Part shown: positions 20,386 through 29,934 of the stretch, piece after piece | Position numbering within the stretch: position 1 is the first letter of the stretch | How the letters are laid out: each line of letters starts with the position of its first letter | Assembly (NCBI GenBank): GCA_033557465.1 | Contig: CM066031.1 | Span: 1,231,297,312 to 1,231,361,311 of the forward strand | DNA: 64,000 nt | Direction of reading: 5' to 3' | From: Ichthyophis bannanicus | Taxonomy: Eukaryota > Chordata > Amphibia > Gymnophiona > Ichthyophiidae | Program-made: the position numbers and the translations under genes | Notes under the pieces: model-generated | What the model was told of the DNA's origin: nothing | What the model saw: only the letters and a program-made list of their open reading frames with translations | The model's database searches: none

Positions 20386-20893
20386 CACACCGATATCTGA
20401 TGTAAGTCTATACAAGGAAAGCAGTCAAAATGCCCCCATGTTTAGTCTAACACCATGGTTAAACGCTATAAAAGTAATTCCCCCCAAAATCAACAGTTAG
20501 AATTTATAGTTTTAAGCCAGCAGAGAAGATAGAAAGGTTTGCCCTTGGCTGAATGGGTGCTTCTCAGCTTCTGTAAAATTGGCTCAGACCAGTGTCAGGC
20601 CAGGTGTACAATGCTCCAAATCAGCTCCTCCCTGGGAATAGGGTTTCACCAACCAGTGCGGCAGGAGTAACAAACCTAGTTTGTTAGTTTTAACTCTCTA
20701 TTTGCCACACACACAGATATCTGATATAAGTCTATACAAGTTAAACAGTCAAAATGCCCCCAAGTCTAGTCTAAAACTACAGTTAAACGCTATAATAGTA
20801 ATTCCCCCAAAAATCAACAGTTAGAATTTATAGTTTTAAGCCAGCAGAGAAGATAGAAAGGTTTGCCCTTAGCTGAATGGGTGCTTCTCAGCT
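20386..20893. repeat. Pair of about 185-bp direct repeats, 324 bp apart
   Basis: 20,386-20,570 and 20,708-20,893 share nearly the whole sequence, including ATCAACAGTTAGAATTTATA, TTTTAAGCCAGCAGAGAAGA and GGGTGCTTCTCAGCT, with scattered substitutions. Between them lie 137 unique bases. This could be one and a half units of a tandem repeat or the remains of a small element with long terminal direct repeats. No coding frame is associated. Confidence 0.85.
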
Positions 20894-22100
20894 CTTTGTG
20901 CTATCAGTTGAACCATTCGCTGCAAGGTTTCAAAATAGCGAGGGAATCCATGGAATAGAGGTACAGGGTCATGAATATAAAATATTGCTGTTCATGGATG
21001 ATGTCCTCCTAACCTTCACTAAACTGGAGAAGTCTTTGGAAGTGGTTACGGAGGAGTTGGAAGTATATTATAGAGTAGCTGGCTTCAAGATCAATATGGA
21101 CAAAATGGAAGTATTAAACTTAACCCTAGCAGAAAAGGAATAGCAGATCTTAGCGAAGCGTTTTCTTTTTCAATAGACCAAGGGGCTCTTGTACTATTTG
21201 GGGGTCCAGCTGGTGGGGGAGGTATCTCAGCTATATAGAATAAGCTATGTACCCTTGTGGAAGAAAACAGTGGAGGATTTAGACAGATGACAGCGTTTTC
21301 TGTTGTCTTAGTTAAGACAAATAGCAAGTGTGAAGATGGTGATATCACCTAAGGTACTGTATTACTTCCAAACATTGCCAGTGAGGGTACCTAAGAAAGT
21401 TCTGGAGGGGATCCAATGGAAGATATTTCTTTATATCTGGAATCACTGACTCCCAAAGGTGGCATGGCATATATTGTACTGGTCGTAGGAGGCAGGATAA
21501 CTAGCAGTACCCAACTTACATTGGTACGATGCGGCAACCCAGCTTTCTAATATACTGTGATGGCAGGAGGAGGTGCTGAGAAAGAGGGTCCAGCTAGTTC
21601 AGGCCAACATGCCAGACTGCCCACTGCGCTACAGACCATGGTAGGAGATGCGAGCGTAATGCCCCACCCATACTCACACATATTGATGGCTTATGGAGAG
21701 AGAACCGACTAGGGGGTAGACTGCATGGGGAAAAGTCACTGCTGCAGCCATTACGATATAATGAGGAACTTCAGGAGAAATTTTGGTTGCCCGGACAGGA
21801 TTTCTATGGATACTTGCAATTGCGACATTGGCTGATAGGGGGAGGATGGAGCAGGTAATAACTGAAGGCTTAACAGTGTTTGAGAAAATGTGTTGGCTCC
21901 CCTATGCAAGGAAAAAAAGGACTGTCGAAGATTTATTGATTGCTGAGTGTGGCTAATGAGGTGGGACGGATGTCCTTTCAGTGCCACTGGGAGAGAGATC
22001 TGGGAATAGCCATGGACCTTATAAGTTGGCAGGAAATATAGAAGGGGATAACAGAATGGCAAGTAGTGTCTCAACATGTAGAAAATAATTATAAACTTTT
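20894..22100 (+). pseudogene. L1/Tx1-like LINE ORF2, 5' part of split copy A
   Basis: Old RT sequence in changing frames: YKILLFMDDVLLTFTKLEKS (RT motif C, here FMDDVLL), FKINMDKMEVLNLTL, LYYLGVQLV and PKVLYYFQTLPVRVPKKVLE. These are the order and spacing of an L1/Tx1-clade reverse transcriptase and following linker. It is interrupted at 22,100 by DIRS copy 2 within E-N-N-Y-K-L-L and resumes at 26,976. Multiple stops show it was dead or decaying. Confidence 0.82.
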
Positions 22101-22232
22101 ATCTCCAGGAACAAGCAGGAATGAGTCTTCACATATGGGTACGTCGGTACCGACGGAGCCTGCGCGGGAACGCTCCCCAGCATTCAAAAAGAAAGCTTTT
22201 GGGAGCATCCCACGCGCATGCACGCTGCCTTC
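22101..22232 (+). repeat. DIRS copy 2 left inverted terminal repeat
   Basis: Begins ATCTCCAGGAACAAGCAGGA and contains TCGGTACCGACGGAGCCTGC and AGCTTTTGGGAGCATCCCAC. It is the reverse complement of 26,814-26,945 with few differences. Related left ends start at 34,667 (copy 3) and 58,119 (copy 5A). Confidence 0.92.
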
Positions 22233-22479
22233 CCGCCTATTCACTTCCCTCTCATCAGTTTTCCGTTTTCCGCGGAGCCAGCAGGACATATTCCTGTCAC
22301 CGCAGAAAATTCTCTTTTTATTCTTAGTTTTTTTGTGGTCGCGTCTCCCTTCCCTTGATGCCACCGGTACCGCCGGTGCTTTTCTTTTTTTTTTTCTAAA
22401 GAATTTCTTCTTTTCTTCAAAACCTTTTCCTGTTTAGTGTCTGACGATTCCTAGCTCACTAGGCCTCTGTCTTTCCATT

Positions 22480-24276
22480 ATGGAAAAGCCAGCCACTACC
22501 CTTAAGAAATGCTCAAAGTGTGGCGGTACAGATATATTTCCAGACACCCATACTTGGTGTCTAAAATGTTTGGGTCCTGACCATTGCCCACTGGAGTGTC
22601 TTTCCTGCTGGAGCTCAAACAGAAGAAGTCTTCAGAATCGAGCACAACTCGATACCCGGTTCACATTGCACTCGATGTCACCAGCTAGAATATCTCCACA
22701 GGATCAGGTAACCAAACAAAAGTCTGTAAAGACTAGCCAGTCCTCGAGTGGTAGATCTCCTTCCCAGTATCGAGATGGCTCTGGCCTTGCCCTCGAGGAC
22801 AATTTGGCAATAAAGCCCCGGCGGGAGTCTTCGGGCTCCAAAGCATTAACGGGGCTTCAGGTTGTTCCCGGGGTTCTTACCTCATTGAACATACCTGGGC
22901 CATGCTCGGTGGTTGTGGCCGCTTCGAGCGGTACCGACACCCCGGCGTCGGCTATGGTGATGGATGAAACACTCCTCACCGATGAACGCAGTCTAACGCT
23001 CTTGGCTACTTCGGTACCGCTAGAGTTGCTGCAGACCATTCCTCGAGTATCGATATCGGCTTCGGTACCGGTACCGGTATTGACATGGGCATCGGTGTCG
23101 GTACCGTCCATGCTTGCTTCGACAGACTCGCTTCCTTCGATGCCGAGCCTGGAATCGATCTCTAGCATGGATGATTCGGTACCGACTCGTCTCGGTACCG
23201 ACCTCGGGCGGTACCAAAGACATAGCTTTAGGGAAAATCCGATGCTTCATCCTTTCAGGTCTTCCTATCCCGATGACTGGGATGAATCCATCGGTACCAA
23301 GGCTAAATCTTCAACAGGTCTAGCCTTTACCCCTCATTTTAGAGGGTCCTCCTCAGGGGAGTTTTCTTTTCAAGCTTTTCTGCTTGATATGGCAAAGTTA
23401 CTTGCCATTTCTATACCTGGTAAAGAATCCTTGCCAGGGGATTCAGAGACTCTGCAATCCCCCTGGATTCCAAAGGAGCTGATCATGCTTCCTTTGCATC
23501 AGATCTTACAAGATCTACTTTTAAGGATGTGGGAAACTCCTTTAACAGTATCACCACATTCTAAGACACTTGACTTCATGTACAAGGTGCCATCTTCTCC
23601 AGGTTTTCAAAAGACTCAACTTCCTCATCATTCTATTGTTGTAGAATCAGCAACGAGGCGTATTAAGAGTGCAAAGAAGCACTCTTCTTATCCGCCAGGT
23701 TGTGAGTCTAGAACTTTAGATGCCTTTGGACGTCGATGCTTCCAGTCATCCATGCTTTCAGCAAGAATTATCTCATATATTTTCTATATGGGATTATCTC
23801 TTGAAGAGGTCATAAAGAACTTAAAGCTTTTGAACCCTTTTCTTCAAGAACATAAAAGAGCAGACTTTTTCATATTAGTCAGTCATGCTCAAAATGTCTC
23901 TAAATTCCTTAACCATGCTTCCCTGGACTGTTTTGAGTCTATTAGCAGAACCTCTGCTATAGCCATAGGAGCACGACGCATGGCCTGGCTCCGAGCTTCA
24001 GACTTCGACAAATGGGTACAAGAAAAGCTGGGAAATACTCCTTGTACTGGTGAAAATCTTTTTAACAAGGATGCTTTATTTCAAGCTAATCAGTTAAACA
24101 CTGATATTGCTGCTTTCAGAGGATTGTCAAAACTTTCTTCTACCCCAGCTAGTAAAAAATCTCTTAACAAACTTTATTCCCCTAAGGGGAAAAAGTTTTA
24201 TTCATCTTCTACCCATCATGCAGATGTTTCCAAAGAAGGGCAACATCATACCAGGCTAAGAAAACCAAAGTCTTAA
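22480..24276 (+). CDS. DIRS Gag, intact 598-residue ORF
   Basis: Starts at ATG 22,480, the position used by the other copies (MEKPA/MEKPG). Residues about 10-45 hold CSKC, then CLKCLGPDHCPLEC, a CX2CX4HX4C zinc knuckle. Residues about 60-290 are Ser/Pro/Val-rich and built partly from repeated GGTACC-containing codons. The C-terminal half holds the conserved Gag core: FQAFLLDMAKLL, LPLHQILQDLLLRMWETPLT, LPHHSIVVESATRRIKS, RTLDAFGRRCFQSSMLSARI, GARRMAWLRASDFDKWVQEK and CTGENLF. The tail is Lys/Ser-rich. By family it is a nucleocapsid-type RNA-packaging protein; that role is inferred. It is followed by pol sequence so decayed that only gag could be expressed from this copy. Confidence 0.88.
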   Translation: MEKPATTLKKCSKCGGTDIFPDTHTWCLKCLGPDHCPLECLSCWSSNRRSLQNRAQLDTRFTLHSMSPARISPQDQVTKQKSVKTSQSSSGRSPSQYRDGSGLALEDNLAIKPRRESSGSKALTGLQVVPGVLTSLNIPGPCSVVVAASSGTDTPASAMVMDETLLTDERSLTLLATSVPLELLQTIPRVSISASVPVPVLTWASVSVPSMLASTDSLPSMPSLESISSMDDSVPTRLGTDLGRYQRHSFRENPMLHPFRSSYPDDWDESIGTKAKSSTGLAFTPHFRGSSSGEFSFQAFLLDMAKLLAISIPGKESLPGDSETLQSPWIPKELIMLPLHQILQDLLLRMWETPLTVSPHSKTLDFMYKVPSSPGFQKTQLPHHSIVVESATRRIKSAKKHSSYPPGCESRTLDAFGRRCFQSSMLSARIISYIFYMGLSLEEVIKNLKLLNPFLQEHKRADFFILVSHAQNVSKFLNHASLDCFESISRTSAIAIGARRMAWLRASDFDKWVQEKLGNTPCTGENLFNKDALFQANQLNTDIAAFRGLSKLSSTPASKKSLNKLYSPKGKKFYSSSTHHADVSKEGQHHTRLRKPKS

Positions 24277-25776
24277 CAGGCTCAGCAAACTCAGCAGTTT
24301 AAATCTTTTTTTCCTGTTGAGCTTCAGAACCGCTACTTCTTAACTACAGAAGCATTTACAGTTCTTCTTATCCTTATTGAGAGGTCAGTGATACACTGCC
24401 TCAATCCTCCACTTTAGGCATGAATCTCTTGCCAAGAGCAATACATCCTTTCAGTTCTCAGAGCTATTGAGGATAATCATGCCCTACAGGTAACAGGTTT
24501 CTCCTCTCATTTTAAAGTAAACAGAGGAGTTACAACTACTTACAGGGTATGCTATGCCCTTCACCTTGGCAGTTGTCCTGTACGAGGATATCTCATACTT
24601 TTGACTGCAGGGGAGCTTTACCCTTTTCAGAGACTTACCAAATTGTAAGTTTTCCCAACTCTGTATTACTTTCTATCCCTCTTAGTTGAGATTTTCACTC
24701 TAAGAGTGATACTAGTTGACTGGAGGGCTTACCTTTTAAGCCATAGGATTGTCCTCAATACCTACTCCAGTAAGTGATTTCCATACAGAGTTTCTCCCCT
24801 CTGCAATCTTTCAAATATTTCTTTTAAGACAGCTTATCAGACCATAATTGAGAGTTTATCACTTCTAATTATGTCTGTCGGTCCTTTTCCAATCTATAGG
24901 ACCTAACCTCTTCTGCCGCCTTAATAACACATAATTCCAAGAGAGGTTCCAGAACCTACTTGGACAATTTATCGTTGCAGGCAACCAGCCTGTCTGCTAT
25001 TCTTAGCCATCTTCAATTCTTTGGCTCCCACAGAATAGATTAGGTTGCATACTGGTAATTAAACAACCAGATCTCACCTGGGCAACCTACAACATGCTCT
25101 CTGCAATTCTACAAAAAGCTCTGCAAATATGGGCCTTGCCAGAGAGCATCAGAGCCATTCCTGGTGGGTAACTTCCAGATGGTTGAAAGGCTTGCCCAGT
25201 CATGCTCCCACATGACCGGTTTTTTCCTACTTTTACCATCGTCCTTAAAATTGCCTTTTAGGGAAAATGAACCAGGGCTTAGATCACGTGAAAGCATAAA
25301 GAATTGCTTAATTCCCTGAGTTGTTCCACATCTCCAGTGGAACTTCTCCAACAGGGATGCATTTCTTTTCACTGCAGTCTGTCCTTGTCACTGCAGTCTG
25401 TCCTTCTAATTCCCAATACTTCATTGGAGCTTACGCTGAACAAAGAGCGCATTATACTCATATTGCCCTCATAGATGAGCAAATATGGTATTCCCTTTTA
25501 TTGCGTCTTTTTCTCCACACTGAAGTTATAGAAGGATCCAGACTTGTTGTCTTAAGACTAAGGTTTTCTCTGCACCCCTTCACATAGATCTCAATTTCTG
25601 GTTATTCAAAGTCTAGAATTTTTAAAGAGATCTAGACCTATCCTTCTGACTAGGAACATTCCACTGGTTTTCATGTAACCTTCTTCATGGTTCTTCCACG
25701 TGTAACCAGTAAGGGGTTCTCTATCCATATTCTCAAGCAGGTCTTACCCCTTCTTGTTATTAAGTGAGTCTCCTTC

Positions 25777-25812
<36 letters not shown>

Positions 25813-26600
25813 ATATAAATACACATATCTCACTCTGAAAGATTTGTTACTGTCCATATTAATGCTGTTCTAGCATGCCATAGGGTTTTAAATGGACAAC
25901 CAATTTCTATGGTAATCACAAACTACCTTTCTTTCACTGTAACCTCTCCGGTTACGTTACATCTGAAGCTCTCTATGTAAAAAGTCATCCTAAGTGACAT
26001 CACTTAGGGAAAACATTGCTGATCTTCAAGAAATTGGAGGCTACACCGCCTACTACAAATGTTTCTTTCTTTCATTTGGATAGAGGGGTCTTAAAGAACC
26101 ATCATTTGTCTGCAAACCAGTCAGATTTATCTCCTCTCTTTCCTAGAGCCTTCTCTGCTCCAAGGACAAAGAGCTTCAAACTTTGGCCTACAGAAGCTTT
26201 AGCTTCTCATCCAAAGTCCAACCCCATTAAACTCTTCTGAGATTAGTTCTAGCCATTTAGGCTTCTGACCTCTACCTGTATTGCAAAATTTATTTCCTCT
26301 ACTTCACAGTAAGGTATTTTCTTTGAGGATAATGTACTGGTTTCTAGCACCAGATCATATTAGCCTCAACAAAAACTTTCGCAATACTTTTGACTAAGGT
26401 CCACATTAAAAAGTTGGAATCCAATTTTTACTAACATTTCTCATCTACACAAGGACTCCTCTCTAGACGCCTTGTTTAGTCAAGCTGTTCCACAGCGCAC
26501 CCTTTTTACTTCAACTCCTACCCTCCATCCCTTGGATGCCTCAGGTTCTGGGAAATAGCATGGCCCATCGACTAGATTTGCAACATGCTGGGACCTCCTC
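24277..26600 (+). pseudogene. DIRS copy 2 pol region, heavily decayed
   Basis: Where copies 3 and 5 encode RT, RNase H and recombinase, only faint traces remain. Examples are GFSSHFKVNRGVTTTYR near 24,500, recalling the RT block GFYS..KKTGGYRP. No frame longer than about 90 codons persists and no YLDD or HxxR motif is visible. The contrast with the open gag just upstream and the similar terminal repeats is striking. A long (AT)n tract lies inside. Confidence 0.6.
25776..25822. repeat. (AT)n/(GT)n microsatellite
   Basis: About 13 AT units followed by GTGTGTGTGTATATA. It lies in the decayed pol region of DIRS copy 2 and probably grew by slippage. Confidence 0.95.
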
Positions 26601-26623
26601 CAGGCATCTCTAGTTTGGGAGTC

Positions 26624-26722
26624 CCCATATGTGAAGACTCATTCCTGCTTGTTCCTGGAGATAGCACAGTTACTTACCTGTAACAGGTGATCTCTGGGAA
26701 CAGCAGGAATAAGTCTTCACAA
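26624..26722 (+). repeat. DIRS copy 2 internal complementary region (circle-junction copy)
   Basis: 26,624-26,663 is an exact reverse complement of the first 40 bases of the left end (ATCTCCAGGAAC..CACATATGGG). 26,661-26,720 is the reverse complement of the right end (AGCACAGTTACTTACCTGTA..). The two meet at GGAGATAGCAC, so this region reads across the joined right and left termini, as the DIRS replication model requires for completing the circular DNA. Confidence 0.92.
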
Positions 26723-26813
26723 CCCACCCACCTCCCCTAGGAGTTGTTTCTCTCTCTCTCTAATTTGTTTACTTCCCTCCTTCGGTCTCAGCTACAAACG
26801 CAGCTGATGTGCA

Positions 26814-26975
26814 GGAAGGCAGCGCGCATGCGCGTGGGATGCTCCCAAAAGCTTTCTTTTTGGACGCTGGGGAGTGTTCCCGCGCAGGCTCCGTTGGTAC
26901 CGACATACCCATATGTGAAGACTTATTCCTGTTGTTCCCAGAGATCACCTGTTACAGGTAAGTAACTGTGCTATA
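26814..26975 (+). repeat. DIRS copy 2 right inverted terminal repeat with extension
   Basis: Reverse complement of the left terminal repeat to about 26,945, then an extra segment CACCTGTTACAGGTAAGTAA up to CTGTGCTAT that has no counterpart at the left end. The extension holds the palindrome ACCTGTTACAGGT. In copy 3 the related sequence appears in the internal complementary region at 43,020-43,038. Confidence 0.9.
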
Positions 26976-27562
26976 TCAGTGATATTTCACCCCTGTCAGA
27001 CTGCATCGCCAAGGCAGCAGTGAAAAACTATGCTGGAGAGGTTGCACAGATGAGGGCAGCTTCTGCCATATGTGGTAGGATTGTCAGCAGCTGCGCCCCT
27101 TTTGGGAAGCAGTGAGAGGAGCAATGACCCAACTAAGAGGGGGCCAGGAGAACATTAGTTAGGATATGTATTATTGCAGCTCGGTGTGTAATTGCTAAAC
27201 AATGGAAAGCAGCTGGGCCCTTGGCCGTAGAAGCCTGGACAGCTTGTTTGCATGGGATGTACCGCATGGAGAAGTTGACAGCTTTGAGAACGGACAAGCT
27301 GAAAGACTGTGAGACTGTGTGGCAACCCTTTGTGGCCTGGGCAGAGCTGGGATCACATGCAGAGGCTCTAAGAAAGGATTATTGTATTTAAAGAATTGAC
27401 ACCTAGTGTTAGATGTAAAAGGTACAGACATTTTCTTCTTCTATTGCATGCTTTTATTGATCAATAGTGAAGTTATGGGAGGGGTTGGGTATGGAGGGGA
27501 AGAAGCATAGGATATAAGGTATAATATGCGAAAAAATTTTAAATTAAAAAAAAGGAAGTTCT
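26976..27562 (+). pseudogene. L1/Tx1-like LINE ORF2 3' part, split copy A
   Basis: Resumes the L1 frame after DIRS copy 2 with FTPVRLHR, then CWRGCTDEGSFCHMWWDCQQ, the L1 C-terminal Cys/His-type block (C..C..H..W..C). A decayed tail and an A-rich 3' end at about 27,545-27,562 follow. Together with 20,894-22,100 it forms a 5'-truncated L1 about 1.8 kb long. Confidence 0.8.
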
Positions 27563-27955
27563 TCCCCTTTATCATTTTGTTTGCCCTTCTCTGTATCTTT
27601 TCTAATGTCGCCATATCTCTTTTGAGATGAGGAGACAAGAATTGCATACAATACTCAAGGTGTCCTTGCACCATGGAGTGATACAGAGGCATTATGTTGT
27701 CCTTCGTTTTGTTCTCTATTCCTTTTCTAATAATGTCTAACATTCTGTTACCTTTTCTGGCGCCACTGCACACTGGACAGAAGATTTCAATATATTGTCT
27801 ATGGTCACACTTCAATCCTTTTCTTGGGTAGTGACTCCTAATGTGAAACCTAGCATTGTGCATCTGTAGTTTATTCTTTCCTAAGTGCATCACTTTCCAC
27901 TTGTCCACATTAGATTTCATCTGCCATTTGGATGCCCAGTCTCCTAGCCTTAACG
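27563..27955 (-). mobile_element. CR1-like LINE fragment (antisense), older subfamily
   Basis: The minus-strand frame 27,920-27,441 gives [17 protein letters not shown], then IENKTKDNIMPLYHSMVQGH and ATLEKIQRRANKMIKG, the mid-RT to thumb part of a CR1 ORF. It lacks the CR1 3' end, so it is internal only. It abuts the A-rich end of the L1. Confidence 0.78.
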
Positions 27956-28130
27956 TTTACAAATATGAGCTCCAAACGAGTTACATAAATTATTTTCTGT
28001 CCAAGGGTACTTGCAGTCTAAGCTGTACTTGAGGCAATGGAGGGTGAAATGATTTGCCCTGGACCACAAGAAATATTAGTGGGAGTAAGTCCAGAAATGT
28101 GTCAGAAAGCCATGCAACTGCCATTTCAAT
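27956..28130 (-). mobile_element. Decayed SINE/LINE-tail fragment
   Basis: GGGTGAAATGATTTGCCCTG followed by GACCACAAG matches the SINE middle region seen at 16,858-16,890 (GGGTTAAGTGGCTTGCCCAA). CAAACGAGTTACATAAA at 27,974 resembles the LINE-type tail side. Both tRNA boxes are missing. Confidence 0.5.
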
Positions 28131-28261
28131 TTTATAAATAAGATAAGAAGATTTTTGATGAACGAATCTGGGTCACTTGTTCTCTCTTGTACAGCTGTGA
28201 GTAGTCCATAAGTTGGCTGCCCCATGGAAAATTGTAAATCTGCTGTACTCTCAAAAACTTT
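28131..28261. other. Short unassigned segment
   Basis: No recognisable element or gene. It is probably flanking or decayed repeat sequence. Confidence 0.3.
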
Positions 28262-28658
28262 AGGGCCTGATATTCAAAAGCACCCAGTTGGCAGCTCCTT
28301 CTAATTGGATAAGTGCCAGCTAGTGAGATAGTCAGTGGCATTGCTCATACAGTGCTGCTGAACATTTACTTTGTCTGCCTTAGCACCATCCAGATAGCGC
28401 CAGGCTAGTCCATGGACAGAGCTTGTGAGGAGTTCCGAGTTTATCTGGTTAGTGGTGATAACCGGATAGCTATCTGGATAATGTTAGGACAGTGAAAAGA
28501 CTCTCCTACTCTTATGCGGTCAGCTATCCACATAGCAGACTCAATTTCAGTACTATCCAGATAGTGGCACAGTGCTGAACATCCAGATTTTATTCAGCTG
28601 TGGTCGCCAGCCTTTTAAAATAAATATCAAACACTCAGGCTGAATATTGGCCCACTGA
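28262..28658. mobile_element. Non-autonomous DNA transposon with GGGCC..ATATTCA ends
   Basis: The left end reads GGGCCTGATATTCA. The right end, reverse complemented, reads GGGCCAATATTCA. Inside are several CTATCCGGATA/CTATCTGGATA-like palindromic units (for example around 28,455-28,485 and 28,550-28,565). There is no coding capacity. The target duplication could not be set. Confidence 0.55.
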
Positions 28659-29337
28659 TTTTCAGATTTCTAAATGCACATTGTTTCAGTTTTATTACAA
28701 AAATATTTAAGAGCCAGTATAAAAGACTAAAGCATGTAAACTTTTAAATTTCTTATCTATAGCCTTTTAAATTCATAGAGATGTACGTTTGTTAGCATGC
28801 ATTTGGTTCGTTAGCTCGCCTTAAAAATTTAGTAAATGCTAAATTGATTTAACATTTGTTAATCTACAAATTAATAGGAATTAAATTCTACTGCATGTTA
28901 AGTTTATTTTTTGGTAATACAAATATGTGAAACCAATTGAAATAAAGAATAAAAGCTAGGAAAAAATTCCCAAGCAAATTGAAAATGAACCTAAAATTTT
29001 TGCCCTAGGCACATCCCTTGAAATAAGCTTGCATTACACCACTACTCTTTCTGTGAAGAAATAATTCACCCCTTAATCCTTTCAGCCTCATACCTTGGCC
29101 CCCCCATCTCGGCCACTTAAAAATGTTTTCCTGTTGTGTATTGTTTATCTGTTTTAAGATTTGGATGTAGATATATCCTTCTCACTGCTTTTTTGTCATT
29201 TAACTTTTTATAGGGCTCTATCTTCATATTATATTGCATTTCACCAATAGCCATATTATATAATAAAGACAAGCAGATGTACAGTAAAACTGACTCATGA
29301 CTTTGACATTCATACTTTGAACACATCATGCAAAGAG
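28659..29337. other. AT-rich stretch without recognised features
   Basis: No open frame of interest apart from short AT-driven ones and no clear repeat signature. It could be old host sequence. Confidence 0.4.
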
Positions 29338-29470
29338 AAAGATCATTAGAAAAAGACATCATGCTTGGCAAGTTTGAAGGTCAATGCAAAAGAGGAAGGC
29401 CAGCAATGAGATTGATCGATAAAATAACAGCAGCTATCAACAGGCCATCGGCTGTGGCCTAAATGTATTG
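29338..29470 (+). mobile_element. RTE-like LINE 3' fragment
   Basis: AGAAAAAGACATCATGCTTG, then GGCCAGCAATGAGATTGATC matches in sense the antisense RTE relic at 56.2-56.8 kb (AGAGAAAGACATCATGCTTGGC.., CCAGCAATGAGATGGATCGA on its minus strand). It encodes the REKDIMLGK..RPAMRWID-type C-terminal segment of an RTE ORF. Only about 130 bp remain. Confidence 0.72.
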
Positions 29471-29934
29471 CCGAAGGAAGGCCATGAGCAGTGATAGCCC
29501 GCTTTCTAAACTATCACCAGAAGGAATATGTGCTTTGGGTTGCGCAGACCGAATAGAGGGGAGATCAGAATGCACGTGGCTCTTTGATTTTTCAAGATTA
29601 CTCTGCTGCTATCTCTGCATGCTGATGGGAGTTTTCTGGAGTGTGCGGATCCCTAGTGCAGCATGGTGTGCACTTTACTTTAGCGTACCCAGCCCGGCTT
29701 AGACCGGAGCACAATGGTCAGCAAAAGACCTTCACCACCCCTACAGAAGCAGAGGTATTCTGCACTGAAGTCTGGCTGTCTTGAAAGTGCCCTGATGTCC
29801 TTGATATAAGGAGTATTCAGGACACTAAGAATGCGGCATCTGCTTTTTCATATGTGCTTGATTTGTTGATCCAAGATGGGACTATAAAGTAAATTGTTGA
29901 ACACCTGCACCAGGGGAGAGGCAATATGAGTTAA
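29471..29934. other. Unassigned stretch
   Basis: Contains a 79-codon frame (29,463-29,702) without a known domain, and mixed composition. I cannot place it in a repeat family. Confidence 0.3.

Larger units (their letters stand above)
22101..26975 (+). mobile_element. DIRS retrotransposon copy 2, both ends intact
   Basis: A 4.87-kb element with inverted terminal repeats (22,101-22,232 and about 26,814-26,945), a right-end extension of about 28 bp, an intact gag, decayed pol, and an internal complementary region (26,624-26,722). The ends lie at TAT (22,100-22,102 and 26,973-26,975), and joining the flanks through one TAT restores the L1 reading (CTT TTA TAT CAG). There is no longer target duplication, as expected for insertion by a tyrosine recombinase. 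The terminal repeats differ at only about 9 of 132 positions. Confidence 0.92.

Noticed and set aside
22480..24276. The 598-codon Gag as a host LAP2-type gene
   Set aside because: It lies between DIRS terminal repeats with an exact circle-junction copy, has no introns and no LEM domain. Selection would need testing before calling it domesticated.
25776..25822. AT-rich run as a possible origin or regulatory site
   Set aside because: It is a plain (AT)n(GT)n microsatellite in a decayed element.
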